This document shows positions 39,801 through 47,360 of a DNA stretch of 49,630 nt, piece by piece. Source of the stretch: Halioglobus sp. GTDB lineage: Bacteria; Pseudomonadota; Gammaproteobacteria; Pseudomonadales; Halieaceae. Below the pieces are notes generated by a model. It was given only the letters and a program-made list of their open reading frames with translations, did not search any database and had not been told where the DNA came from. Positions within the stretch are counted from its first letter, which is position 1; each line of letters starts with the position of its first letter. Where the stretch lies: assembly GCA_020443425.1 (NCBI GenBank), contig JAGRIE010000021.1, positions 10,264-59,893 of the forward strand. Reading direction: 5' to 3'. A program made the position numbers and the translations under genes.

Positions 39801-40197
39801 TGGTGAGCAGACGGTTGGTGGTGCGCCGGACCCTGTCCTGTTCACTGCGACCGCGATGATCGGCATGATTGCGCTGGCCGGCATTGTGGTGCGCAACTCG
39901 CTGATACTGGTTGAGTTTGTCAGTCAGGCCAGGGCGCGCGGTGAGGCGGTCAAAGAGGCGGTTTTGCAGGCCGGCTCAGTGCGACTGCGGCCGGTGTTGC
40001 TCACCGCGGGCACCACCGTGCTGGGCAACCTGATTATCACGCTCGACCCGGTTTTCAGCGGGTTGGCACTGGCAATTATATTTGGCATCGCGGCATCAAC
40101 CCTGCTCAGCCTGATCGTGGTACCCACGGTCTATCTGCTGGTGTTCGAGGATGATGTCGTTGCAGGCCATACGCCCGGGGAGGGAACACCGGTATGA
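36832..40197 (+). CDS. RND family efflux transporter permease
   Basis: The product (1121 aa) is an AcrB/MexB-like inner-membrane proton antiporter with twelve helices and two large periplasmic loops. The helix 4 proton-relay acids are seen in GLLVDDPITGVDN (about residue 435). In helix 10 the lysine of AcrB is replaced by arginine in LAGIVVRNSLILVEF (about residue 1018), as in some other subfamilies. It exports unknown compounds together with the adaptor encoded next. The ATG at 36832 overlaps the regulator gene by 8 bases, and the adaptor start overlaps its stop. No outer-membrane factor gene is in the window. Confidence 0.93.
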   Translation: MNDPGRYGPAAGAAVDGLVQYALKGGLPKLIFLLALAAGVIALLYTPREEEPQIVVPMVDVLVQAPGLSAKQVERQVTIPLEKLLSQIPGVEHVYSASATGGASVTLAFYVGQDREDSLLNTYNKLYSNQDRVPPVVSNWMVRPVEVDDVPIVMLGLWSTDANRYSDFELRRIADEVSTVLQGIPETSEVNVVGGRPRTVKILVDPESLGARKTTTADIVSALEVSNVLHSSGEWAFNNESIVLESGDFIQGVPELETLVVNVIDSVPVYLRDVARIEDGPAEADSYSWIDFTAAHPAGSDGDNSAGLAPYPMVAISVAKQRGANAVTVARAVHTEIARLQQQLLPPQVQVEVLRDYGQTANEKVNDLTSSLAFAIVTVVMFIGVFLGWRAAVVVGLAVPVCYGITLGLDYAMGYTINRVTLFALILSLGLLVDDPITGVDNISRFMTRTSMPLRERVAAAIAEIRVPLVLSTVTIVMAFLPLAFITGMMGPYMAPMAFNVPVSVIASTLVAFLVTPWLASRVLKAPVVPDDAASGAPQNGFYRRVMTPLVSDRGRAKALLWLVLGLFIAAAVLPLFRAVPLKLLPFDNKNEVQVLIDLPESASLEHTAAAVQEVANQVKRIPEVRSVAAFVGVASPIDFNGMVRRYYQRTGANMGELRLTLADKSERVQQSHGVVLRLRELLAPLNRDGVSIKIVEVPPGPPVLSTLVAEIYGDTLTPYNTQKAAARTVMDRLSREAHVVEIDSTIEHAQGRLRFVVDKQKAALSGVATDDIASTLAMANEGHVSGYLQLEREARPLPLELRMDPRLRLSAHDFERLLVKGRQGVTKATTEQGLEIAPQPLVPLGELGSFEEGLADQVIHHKDLRPVVYVTAELSGRTPAEVIADVNADQGAQPRDAAPWETRNYLYSGAGDSWTLPPDTSVVWGGEGEWRITVDVFRDMGLGYLFALLAIFAVLRLQTSSTALSLIIMSSIPLTIIGIMPGFWLMNQFGEQTVGGAPDPVLFTATAMIGMIALAGIVVRNSLILVEFVSQARARGEAVKEAVLQAGSVRLRPVLLTAGTTVLGNLIITLDPVFSGLALAIIFGIAASTLLSLIVVPTVYLLVFEDDVVAGHTPGEGTPV

Positions 40198-41255
40198 GCG
40201 CTTCACGCTACAAACTGCTGCTGTCTGCGGTGGCACTGATTGCACTGCTGTTGCTGGTGGCTGCCATGGCAGGTTTGTTTAGCCACAGGATTGCACCCGG
40301 CCTGGCGTCGGCACCAGTGACGGATGCCAGTGAGGCGGTGGAGGTCACGGCAGAGCAGGCCGTGTTCACGGAGTCTGTGCCGGCCTCCATAGAGGCCAAG
40401 GAAACCACGATTATCTCTTCGCGCCTGCTGGCCCGTATCACCGCTATCGCTGTGCGCGCGGGCGATTTTGTGGAGCAGGGGCAGCTGTTGATTGAACTGG
40501 AGAAAAACGACCTGCTGGCGCGAGCGCAGCAGTCCCGTGAACAGATCCTCTCGGTGGAGGCGCGGTTGACCGAGGCCACAAAGAACCTGCAGCGGGCCGA
40601 GGAGTTGCACAAGCGTGGCCTGATTGCGATTGCCGACCGCGATGCAGCGCGGGCGACAGCTGCGGCGCTGGAGGCCGATCTCGGTTCGGCGCGACAGGAT
40701 TTGCAGGCGGCGGAGGCTGCCGTCGGCTTTACCGAGATCCGCTCGCCCATTGCCGGGCGCATTGTGGACCGTTTTGCAGAGCCCGGTGATACCGCCGCTC
40801 CCGGGCAGAAGCTGCTGTCGCTCTACAACCCGTTCTCACTGCGGGTTGAGGCCTGGGTGCGCGAGGAACTCGCGCTCTCCCTGCAACCGGGCCAGCAGCT
40901 TCCGGCCGAGATACCGGCCATGGGGACAACACTGGTTGCGCAGATCGAAGAGATTGTGCCCGCCGCGGATCCGGGTTCCCGCAGCTTCCTGGTCAGGGCC
41001 ATATTGCCGGCAGACCAGCAGCTGTTGCCGGGTATGTATGCCCGTCTGCGAGTCAATGCCGGTGATCGCCGTCGCCTGCTGATACCGGCGGATCGTGTGG
41101 CCAGTGTGGGTCAACTGGATGTGGTGTGGGTGGTGCATAACGGCAGTGCTGAACGGCGTTTTGTGCGACTTGGCGCAGCGGCGGATGACGGTACCGTGGA
41201 AGTGATCAGTGGCCTCGAGGCTGGGGACCGGGTACTGCCCCGGGCCGACAACTAG
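40194..41255 (+). CDS. RND efflux periplasmic adaptor (membrane fusion protein)
   Basis: The product (353 aa) has an N-terminal membrane segment or uncleaved signal (about 9-27), a biotinyl-lipoyl-like domain, a central coiled-coil hairpin (about 100-175, LARAQQSREQILSVEARLTE), the second lipoyl half with GFTEIRSPIAGRIVDRFAEP, and a beta-barrel plus membrane-proximal domain. It links the permease to a TolC-type channel. No lipobox is evident. It is placed after the permease gene, the reverse of the common adaptor-first order, and overlaps it by four bases. Confidence 0.93.
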   Translation: MSASRYKLLLSAVALIALLLLVAAMAGLFSHRIAPGLASAPVTDASEAVEVTAEQAVFTESVPASIEAKETTIISSRLLARITAIAVRAGDFVEQGQLLIELEKNDLLARAQQSREQILSVEARLTEATKNLQRAEELHKRGLIAIADRDAARATAAALEADLGSARQDLQAAEAAVGFTEIRSPIAGRIVDRFAEPGDTAAPGQKLLSLYNPFSLRVEAWVREELALSLQPGQQLPAEIPAMGTTLVAQIEEIVPAADPGSRSFLVRAILPADQQLLPGMYARLRVNAGDRRRLLIPADRVASVGQLDVVWVVHNGSAERRFVRLGAAADDGTVEVISGLEAGDRVLPRADN

Positions 41256-41312
41256 CACAGTGCTGCCCCGCCCCGGGTGCGCGGTTTGAAGCTCCCGGAC
41301 CAGCGGCCCGCA

Positions 41313-42050
41313 TCAGGCCTTCTGGAAATAGATGATCGCGCCGATCACGCCGTGATCCGTGAATGTCACGTGAATATTGCTGGCGCCCTGTAACCAGAGC
41401 TTTTTCATAATGATGTTCAGGTCGTACTCATTCATCTGCATATGCGGCGCGTTCAGCGCTCTGCCCTTGAGCAGGTTGCGCAGCTGTTTGTTGAAGGGAA
41501 TTCTGCGCAGCAAGCGCCAGTACCAGAAGCGACGGTTGCTGAACGTAAAATGGAGTACGCCGACGCCGCCGCTGCGGAGGCTGGCCAGCAGCCTGTCCAG
41601 CAGCACGTAGCCCCTGTCCTCGGGGATATGCTGGAATACAATGTAGGAGTGCACCAGGCAGTACTGCTGCTCGCCCAGCTCACGGCAATCGTTCGTCTCT
41701 ATGAACGATACGTTTGTGATCGACTTGCCTGCCGCCTGCCGCTTCGCTTCAGCCAGCATCGAGGGTGAGACGTCGACACCTGTCGCGTGCTCGCACCTGC
41801 GGCTGATGGGAAAGAGCAGCCGCCCCACGCCGCAACCGAAATCCAGCACCTGTCGCGGCTGGAACCCGGGATCGACATGCCGCTCGATAGTCTGGAACAC
41901 CGTGTCGATATCATGCTCGCCGGAAGCCCAGAAATCAGCCATGGCCTGGTCGTCGAGATTCTCGGCCAGAAACTTCTCGTTTGACATGACACCCCAGTAG
42001 GGGTTTTCGGCACCGTAGGTCTCCCAGTCATCATCTGAATTTTCAAACAT
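41313..42050 (-). CDS. Class I SAM-dependent methyltransferase
   Basis: The product (245 aa) has the SAM-binding motif VLDFGCGVGRLLFPIS (motif I), ATGVDVSPSMLAEAK (motif II region) and a YCLVHSYIVFQHIPEDRG stretch (post-motif) typical of methyltransferase type 11/12 proteins. The N-terminal 70 residues (NPYWGVMSNEKFLAENLDD) occur in a group of small-molecule or glycan-linked methyltransferases, but no substrate can be named. It stands alone, convergent with the adaptor gene and divergent from the NTF2-like gene. Confidence 0.88.
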   Translation of the reverse strand: MFENSDDDWETYGAENPYWGVMSNEKFLAENLDDQAMADFWASGEHDIDTVFQTIERHVDPGFQPRQVLDFGCGVGRLLFPISRRCEHATGVDVSPSMLAEAKRQAAGKSITNVSFIETNDCRELGEQQYCLVHSYIVFQHIPEDRGYVLLDRLLASLRSGGVGVLHFTFSNRRFWYWRLLRRIPFNKQLRNLLKGRALNAPHMQMNEYDLNIIMKKLWLQGASNIHVTFTDHGVIGAIIYFQKA

Positions 42051-42191
42051 CGTTCCGGCCCGCTGGCTTCTTCGAATCTGTTGATATCTGCTGTTCCAGT
42101 GTATCCAAAGCGCCTGTCAATTCCAGTCGAATAGCGTTTGCAGCCAGCCCTGCGGGCTGTAGACTGGCCTTTTGTGAAGATGGGGAACGCT

Positions 42192-42719
42192 ATGAACTTC
42201 TACTCTACTGTCGCTGCGCTGCTGCTCGGGTTCTTCCTTGCGGTGTCAGCCATGGCGGAGGCGTCACCGGAGTCGACACTGGATGCGCTGCACCAGGCGG
42301 GGGCTGCGGGGGACCAGGCTGGATTTGTGGCGCTGCTGGCGCCGGACGCGGTCTTCATTGGTGTGGTGGACGGCGATGCCCGTTTGCAGGGTGCAGCACT
42401 GCGTGATTTCATCAGCGCTGGCAGTGACTGGGACTACCGCGCCACGGAGCGTGAGGTGCGGGTATCCGGTGACGGTACCGTGGCCTGGTTTGATGAGGTG
42501 CTCAGGCGCGAACCACTGGCGGGCGGTCGCGGCTCCGGTGTGCTGGTAAGCAGTGACGGCGTATGGAAAATCGCCCAGTATCACCTCTCCGCGCCACAAG
42601 CCGATGTCGCTGCGACGGCTGTTGCGCCTGCACCGGCGGCCCCAGCCGCCACTCAGGCGCCGCAAAAACCGGAGTGCAGGAAGATTCGCCACAAGACCAA
42701 CAAACAGGCCAGCTGCTGA
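42192..42719 (+). CDS. Exported NTF2-like (SnoaL/DUF4440-type) protein
   Basis: The product (175 aa) has a signal peptide (residues 1 to about 24, ending SAMAEA), then an NTF2-like cone fold of about 115 residues (STLDALHQAGAAGDQAGFVA, LLAPDAVFIG, WKIAQYHLS) and an Ala/Pro-rich linker ending in a short basic Cys-containing tail. Such proteins are often annotated as nuclear transport factor 2 family; no catalytic role can be assigned. GGGGA six bases before 42192 supports this ATG over one at 42180. It converges with the dehydrogenase gene. Confidence 0.78.
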   Translation: MNFYSTVAALLLGFFLAVSAMAEASPESTLDALHQAGAAGDQAGFVALLAPDAVFIGVVDGDARLQGAALRDFISAGSDWDYRATEREVRVSGDGTVAWFDEVLRREPLAGGRGSGVLVSSDGVWKIAQYHLSAPQADVAATAVAPAPAAPAATQAPQKPECRKIRHKTNKQASC

Positions 42720-42742
42720 AAGCCATGCCTGCCTGCGCCAGT

Positions 42743-43522
42743 CTACTGCTCGAATTTCATCACCACTTTCCACCACAGCTTCGGCAGCAGTGCGCGCCAC
42801 AGGTACAGCAGTTTGGCTTCTTTCGGGTAGATGATGTCCCGGTCCCTGCGCACCCCTTTCTCAATGGCGTCGATCATCTGCTCCGGGTCGCCCAGTCGGC
42901 CGCTTTTCTTCGCCTCAACGATACTGCCGGGGGTGTCGGTGGCCATGGTCTGGTCGACCAGGGGCGTGTTCACAGCCGGTGGGCAGACCAGGTGAATACG
43001 CACGCCTGAGCTGCGTATCTCGTTCTGCAGCACTTCGATATAGGCGTTCACTGCGGCCTTGGTCGCGCAGTAGGCGCCCATCTTCGGTACCAGCGCGATC
43101 CCTGCGATTGAGCCGAACGCAATGATGCGACCCCTGCCCCGCTCCATCATCGCCGGCAACACGGTCTTTACCATATAGGTGGTGCCGAAGTAGTTGATGC
43201 GAAACAGTTTCTCCATATCCTCATGGCTGTGATCGATCAGCCGGTGGCCCGGCATCAGCGCGGCGGCATGCACCAGCAGTTCAACCGGCCCCAGCGCCGC
43301 GATGACGTCTGCGACTTTGGCTTCCACGTCCTGCAAGTTGGAGATATCGCAGCGGAACGCGGTGATATTGGCAGACTCTGCTGCGGTGTCCTGCAGCCCC
43401 TGGTCATTGACGTCGAATATCGCGACCCTGGCGCCCTGTCTCGCCAGTCGCCTCGCGGTTATCTGGCCCATGCCGCTGGCCCCGCCGGTTACGATGGCAA
43501 CCTTGCCCGCCATGTCTATCAT
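42743..43522 (-). CDS. Short-chain dehydrogenase/reductase
   Basis: The product (259 aa) is a classical SDR: nucleotide-binding TGGASGMGQ near the N-terminus, an acidic residue after beta-2 (AIFDVND, favouring NAD), a serine in FGSIAGI and the catalytic YCATK (YxxxK). The C-terminal 40 residues are basic and aromatic (YLWRALLPKLWWKVVMKF) and may contact the membrane, as in some lipid- or retinol-type SDRs. The substrate is not known. GGGGAG five bases before the ATG at 43522 supports the start. Confidence 0.9.
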   Translation of the reverse strand: MIDMAGKVAIVTGGASGMGQITARRLARQGARVAIFDVNDQGLQDTAAESANITAFRCDISNLQDVEAKVADVIAALGPVELLVHAAALMPGHRLIDHSHEDMEKLFRINYFGTTYMVKTVLPAMMERGRGRIIAFGSIAGIALVPKMGAYCATKAAVNAYIEVLQNEIRSSGVRIHLVCPPAVNTPLVDQTMATDTPGSIVEAKKSGRLGDPEQMIDAIEKGVRRDRDIIYPKEAKLLYLWRALLPKLWWKVVMKFEQ

Positions 43523-43622
43523 AAAGACTCCCCGATGTTATTGTTGACGTTACGGCAGCCAGTCTGCTGGTAGTTTCCGCTCCGGGCAAGACTGCGAACG
43601 GCCATTGAATGTGACCGTTTTT

Positions 43623-44111
43623 TCATAACACAGTCGTGTCAGAAATGTGCTCCAGTGGCAGCGCGGTCCTCTGGATGACGCGCCGCAGCTCAAAGCTCGA
43701 GTGCACACCGGTCACCCCCTCGATACGCGTCAATTTGCCCAGCAGGAATCGCTCGTAGTACTCCATATCCGGAACCACCGCCCTGAGCAGGTAATCGGAT
43801 GCCTGCCCGGTGACCACGGAGCACTCCATCACCTCCGGGTACCGCGCCACCTCTTTCTCAAACGCCTCGAATCGATCGGGCGTGTGGCGGTCCATGCTGA
43901 TGCCGATATACGCGGTGAGCTTCAGCCCCAGCATGGCCTGGTTCAACAGCGTGACATGCCCGCGTATCAAACCGGATTCTTCGAGCCGCTTGACGCGCCG
44001 GGAACAGGGTGTGGGAGACAGCCCGACGACATCCGCCAGCTCCAGGTTGCTGATGCGGGCATTTTTCTGCATGGCCTGCAGGATACGGCGGTCTGTGCGG
44101 TCCAGTTTCAT
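43623..44111 (-). CDS. Lrp/AsnC family transcriptional regulator
   Basis: The product (162 aa) has the N-terminal AsnC helix-turn-helix (LDRTDRRILQAMQKNARISN, then ELADVVGLSPTPCSRRVKRL) and a C-terminal RAM ligand-binding domain (about 65-150, ECSVVTGQASDYLLRAVVPDM). Members respond to amino acids such as leucine. The ATG at 44111 with GGGGA eight bases upstream is preferred over a GTG at 44123. It is divergent from leuA, which makes regulation of leucine synthesis and of its own gene a natural hypothesis. Confidence 0.93.
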   Translation of the reverse strand: MKLDRTDRRILQAMQKNARISNLELADVVGLSPTPCSRRVKRLEESGLIRGHVTLLNQAMLGLKLTAYIGISMDRHTPDRFEAFEKEVARYPEVMECSVVTGQASDYLLRAVVPDMEYYERFLLGKLTRIEGVTGVHSSFELRRVIQRTALPLEHISDTTVL

Positions 44112-44190
44112 AGATTTCCCCACTGTGGATACTCGATGTTAGCGAAAGAATAGAATATATCACCAAAAAAATAACACATATAAGACAATT

Positions 44191-44230
44191 ATTGCGCAAT
44201 TAGACGGCAGGTGTGCAATCTTTGCAATCT
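44191..44230. promoter_or_regulatory. Candidate Lrp-type operator between the regulator gene and leuA
   Basis: The divergent gap holds the perfect palindrome ATTGCGCAAT (44191-44200) and two direct copies of TGCAATCT (44214-44221 and 44223-44230) with a 9-bp period, beside an AT-rich tract (44140-44190). The GCAAT half-site thus recurs three times in 35 bp. A TATACT (44250-44255) could be the leuA -10 box, without a clear -35. Confidence 0.45.
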
Positions 44231-44399
44231 ATCCCTACTGCTGACGCCCTATACTTTGCACTCGGCTGATCAATCACCTGTCGCGGTTGTGTTGGTGGGT
44301 TATCCCCCCGCCAATGTCGTGCAGCTTGCCTCACGAGGGCCAGCACAAACTGACCGCACAGGTGATCGGCCACAACAACATTGAGCAGGGTAGAGCATC

Positions 44400-46073
44400 A
44401 TGAGCAACTTCGATCATCGCAAGTACAAAGCGTTTCCCCCCATCGCCATGCCCAACCGGCGCTGGCCCGACCGCACCATTGAGAAGGCACCGCGCTGGTG
44501 CAGTGTCGATCTGCGCGATGGCAACCAGGCGCTGATCGAGCCGATGACGGCGCGACAGAAGTCGCAGCTCTGGGACCAACTGGTCAAGATCGGTTTCAAG
44601 GAGATAGAAGTGGGCTTCCCCTCTGCCTCCAGCCACGACTACGACTTCGTGCGGGAGCTGATTGAGAATGACCGGATCCCCGGAGACGTAACCATTCAGG
44701 TGCTGACCCAGGCGCGCCCCGACCTGATCGAGAAAACGTTCAAGTCGCTGCAGGGCGCCCGGCGCGTGATTGTGCATGTCTACAACTCCACCTCGACCGT
44801 ACAGCGCGAGCAGGTGTTCGGCCTCGACCGCCAGGGCATTATCGATATCGCGGTAAAAGGCGCTGAACTGGTCAGGGACTGCGCTGCCAGGTACCCGGAG
44901 ACAGAGTGGGTCTTTGAGTATTCGCCGGAAAGCTTCACCGGTACCGAACTGGATTTTGCCGTAGAGGTCTGTGACGCGGTGAATGCCGTATGGCAGCCGA
45001 CGCCGGAGCGCCCGGTGATTATCAATCTGCCGGCGACGGTGGAGGTGAGCACGCCGAATGTCTACGCTGACCAGATCGAGTGGTTCTGCGATCACGTCGC
45101 CAACCGGGACAGCCTGTTGATCTCCCTGCACACGCACAATGATCGCGGCTGCGCAGTGGCCGCCGGTGAGTTGGGTGTGCTGGCGGGTGCCGACCGGGTT
45201 GAAGGCACTTTGATGGGCAACGGCGAGCGCACCGGGAATATGGATATCATCACCATGGCCATGAACCTCTACAGCCAGGGTGTGGACCCGGAGTTGCAGT
45301 TGGGCCATATGGATGAAATCCTGCAGACGACCCGCGAGTGCACGCAGCTGCCGGTCCATCCCCGGCACCCCTATGCGGGAGAGCTGGTGTTTACGGCATT
45401 TTCCGGCAGCCACCAGGATGCGATCAAGAAGTGCCTGGTCAAGCGTGATGAAAACGCGCCCTGGGATGTGGCTTACCTGCCTATTGATCCGCAGGATATC
45501 GGCCGCTCCTACCAGGAGGTGATCCGCATCAACAGCCAGTCCGGCAAGGGCGGCATTGCGTTCGTGTTGCAGCGCGACTACGGCCTTGAGCTGCCGCGCT
45601 GGATGCAGATTGACTTCAGTGCCACGGTGCAGGCCTACGCGGAGCAGCGTGAGACGGAGGTGGGATCCGCCGAGATTTACCAGCTGTTCCAGGACACCTA
45701 CCTGGCGGGCAGCGGGCGCTGGAAACTGGGCAACTACCAGGTGAGCCGCGAGGAAGGTGTGGACCAACTGCGGGCTGAATTGCAGGAAGGTACGGCGCAG
45801 CACGCGTTGTCCGGCACCGGCAACGGTGTCGTGGCCTCCTTTGTCGATGCGATGCAGCGCTTCACCGGCAAGCAGATTGTGCTGGTGGAATACAATGAGC
45901 ACGCCCTGAGTCAAAGTGCAGATGCCGAGGCCATTTGTTACATACAGCTCAATATTGACGGCGACCGTTTTTGCGGGGTCGGTCGCAGCTCGGACATCAT
46001 CCAGGCGTCACTGGACGGTATCCTGGGGGCGATCAATGCCGCTGCGGCGCGGGACCACCACGCCGCCGCCTGA
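44400..46073 (+). CDS. leuA: 2-isopropylmalate synthase
   Basis: The product (557 aa) condenses acetyl-CoA and 2-oxoisovalerate, the first step of leucine synthesis. It shows CSVDLRDGNQALIEPM (metal-binding RDGNQ of the TIM barrel), SLHTHNDRGCAV (metal HxH), GERTGNMDI, and a C-terminal regulatory LeuA dimer domain (about 430-555) that mediates leucine feedback. This is the long, actinobacterial-type LeuA that is also common in pseudomonads. It is preceded by a 288-bp gap shared with the Lrp-type gene. Confidence 0.97.
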   Translation: MSNFDHRKYKAFPPIAMPNRRWPDRTIEKAPRWCSVDLRDGNQALIEPMTARQKSQLWDQLVKIGFKEIEVGFPSASSHDYDFVRELIENDRIPGDVTIQVLTQARPDLIEKTFKSLQGARRVIVHVYNSTSTVQREQVFGLDRQGIIDIAVKGAELVRDCAARYPETEWVFEYSPESFTGTELDFAVEVCDAVNAVWQPTPERPVIINLPATVEVSTPNVYADQIEWFCDHVANRDSLLISLHTHNDRGCAVAAGELGVLAGADRVEGTLMGNGERTGNMDIITMAMNLYSQGVDPELQLGHMDEILQTTRECTQLPVHPRHPYAGELVFTAFSGSHQDAIKKCLVKRDENAPWDVAYLPIDPQDIGRSYQEVIRINSQSGKGGIAFVLQRDYGLELPRWMQIDFSATVQAYAEQRETEVGSAEIYQLFQDTYLAGSGRWKLGNYQVSREEGVDQLRAELQEGTAQHALSGTGNGVVASFVDAMQRFTGKQIVLVEYNEHALSQSADAEAICYIQLNIDGDRFCGVGRSSDIIQASLDGILGAINAAAARDHHAAA

Positions 46074-46095
46074 CGGTGGCGGCTGTCAATTTTTT
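46062..46095 (+). terminator. Possible terminator overlapping the leuA stop codon
   Basis: A 9-bp stem (46062-46070 with 46075-46083, one G-T pair) closes a TGAC loop that contains most of the leuA TGA stop codon. A T6 run follows only after a 6-nt gap (46090-46095), so termination efficiency is uncertain. Confidence 0.5.
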
Positions 46096-46220
46096 ACCAA
46101 AAGTGTGAACTTGTGTGCCCGGGGGAATGGCCGGGTGCCGCTCTCTGGGTTATTGTGCCCCGACGTATGGCCTACAGGACGATACCGGGCGCCATTTTCG
46201 GCTGTCCCGCTATTGCGAAC

Positions 46221-47354
46221 ATGGACAGTAAGCTGATCGATTCAAGTAAGGCGCGATGGCGGCGACTGAAGCGCCATTTCACAGAGTCCTTTACCGGTGA
46301 GCTATTGCCGCGCCACCGCGCGCACGACGATACCTATGTCGACGAGGCGCGCAATCAGCGCCAGCGCAGCGCCTATCGCTACATCTTTATACTGACGGCG
46401 GTCATCATGCTGCCTATTGTCGTTAATAACTTTTACACAGAACAGCTGGTACCGGCGGCAGCCACCCTGCTGTTGCTGCTTGCCCTGGCAGTGAATATTG
46501 TGTTGCTGACCCTGCACCGGGAGTCCTTCCTGTCACCGGCGATGGTGGTTGCGGCGAACATTGGCCTGGTCATGCTGTCGCTCTATCGGGGGCAGGATTA
46601 CAGCCTTTATCTGCTATTTCCTCTGCTGGTGTCCGTACCTATTCTGTTCAACACGCGCTGGGCCATTATTGTCGGGGTGTTGAGTGGCCTGGTCGCTGCG
46701 CCGGCCGTATTCACCCAGTACGACCCCACCACCGCCGCTTCGATCGGCATCAGTATGGTGCTTACGTGGTTGATCAGTGCCTGGCTGGTCTATGCGATGT
46801 CCGAGCAGTCGCTGAGACTGAAGGGTATGGCGATCACCGACTCCCTGACCGGTGCTTTCAATCGGCGCTACCTTGAGTTGCAGGCCGCCAGGGCGCTGCA
46901 GGACTGGGAGCGGCATCGCCGCAGTGTGTCGCTGTTACTGCTGGACATCGATCACTTCAAGAAAATCAACGACGAATTCGGCCACAGCGTCGGCGACGCG
47001 GCCCTGAAACACCTCGTCAGCCTGATCAAGGAGCGCATTCGGGGGGTGGATATCCTGTGCCGGTTTGGCGGTGAGGAATTTGTACTGCTGTTGAGTGAAA
47101 CCACGGCGCTGCAGGCGAAGATCGTCGCCAACCAATTGCGGCGCGCGGTGGAGGGGGCCCAGGTGTTGCCTCAGGGCCGAATGACCATCAGTCTGGGTAT
47201 CTGCGATGTGCGGCAGGTGACGGATCTGGAAACCTGGTTCAGAAAAGCCGATGAGGCGCTATACTGCGCCAAAGACCTGGGGCGCAACCGTGTTGAATTG
47301 GCAGAGACGCCAATAGTGGCGGCGGTGTCCGGGATAACGGCAACCGGTCGGTGA
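46221..47354 (+). CDS. Membrane-bound diguanylate cyclase (GGDEF)
   Basis: The product (377 aa from this start) has five or six hydrophobic helices (about residues 50-195) as a sensory region, then a GGDEF domain (about 205-360) with AITDSLTGAFNRRYL, DIDHFKKINDEFGH and the active-site GGEEF in CRFGGEEFVLL. The inhibitory site RxxD (RGVD) is present five residues before GGEEF, so c-di-GMP feedback is expected. It makes c-di-GMP from GTP. The start is uncertain: ATGs at 46167 and 46113 are in frame too, none with a strong ribosome binding site. The DUF6279 gene follows after 6 bp. Confidence 0.92.
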   Translation: MDSKLIDSSKARWRRLKRHFTESFTGELLPRHRAHDDTYVDEARNQRQRSAYRYIFILTAVIMLPIVVNNFYTEQLVPAAATLLLLLALAVNIVLLTLHRESFLSPAMVVAANIGLVMLSLYRGQDYSLYLLFPLLVSVPILFNTRWAIIVGVLSGLVAAPAVFTQYDPTTAASIGISMVLTWLISAWLVYAMSEQSLRLKGMAITDSLTGAFNRRYLELQAARALQDWERHRRSVSLLLLDIDHFKKINDEFGHSVGDAALKHLVSLIKERIRGVDILCRFGGEEFVLLLSETTALQAKIVANQLRRAVEGAQVLPQGRMTISLGICDVRQVTDLETWFRKADEALYCAKDLGRNRVELAETPIVAAVSGITATGR

Positions 47355-47360
47355 AAGGCA

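Noticed and set aside
44314-44403. 29-codon open frame whose stop overlaps the leuA start, considered as a leucine leader peptide
   Set aside because: It has no run of leucine codons and no ribosome binding site or attenuator-like alternative hairpins; the overlap is probably chance.
44331-45914. Long minus-strand open frame of over 500 codons opposite leuA
   Set aside because: It is a shadow of leuA, whose motifs are unambiguous; the His/Arg/Gln-rich composition is typical of antisense frames.
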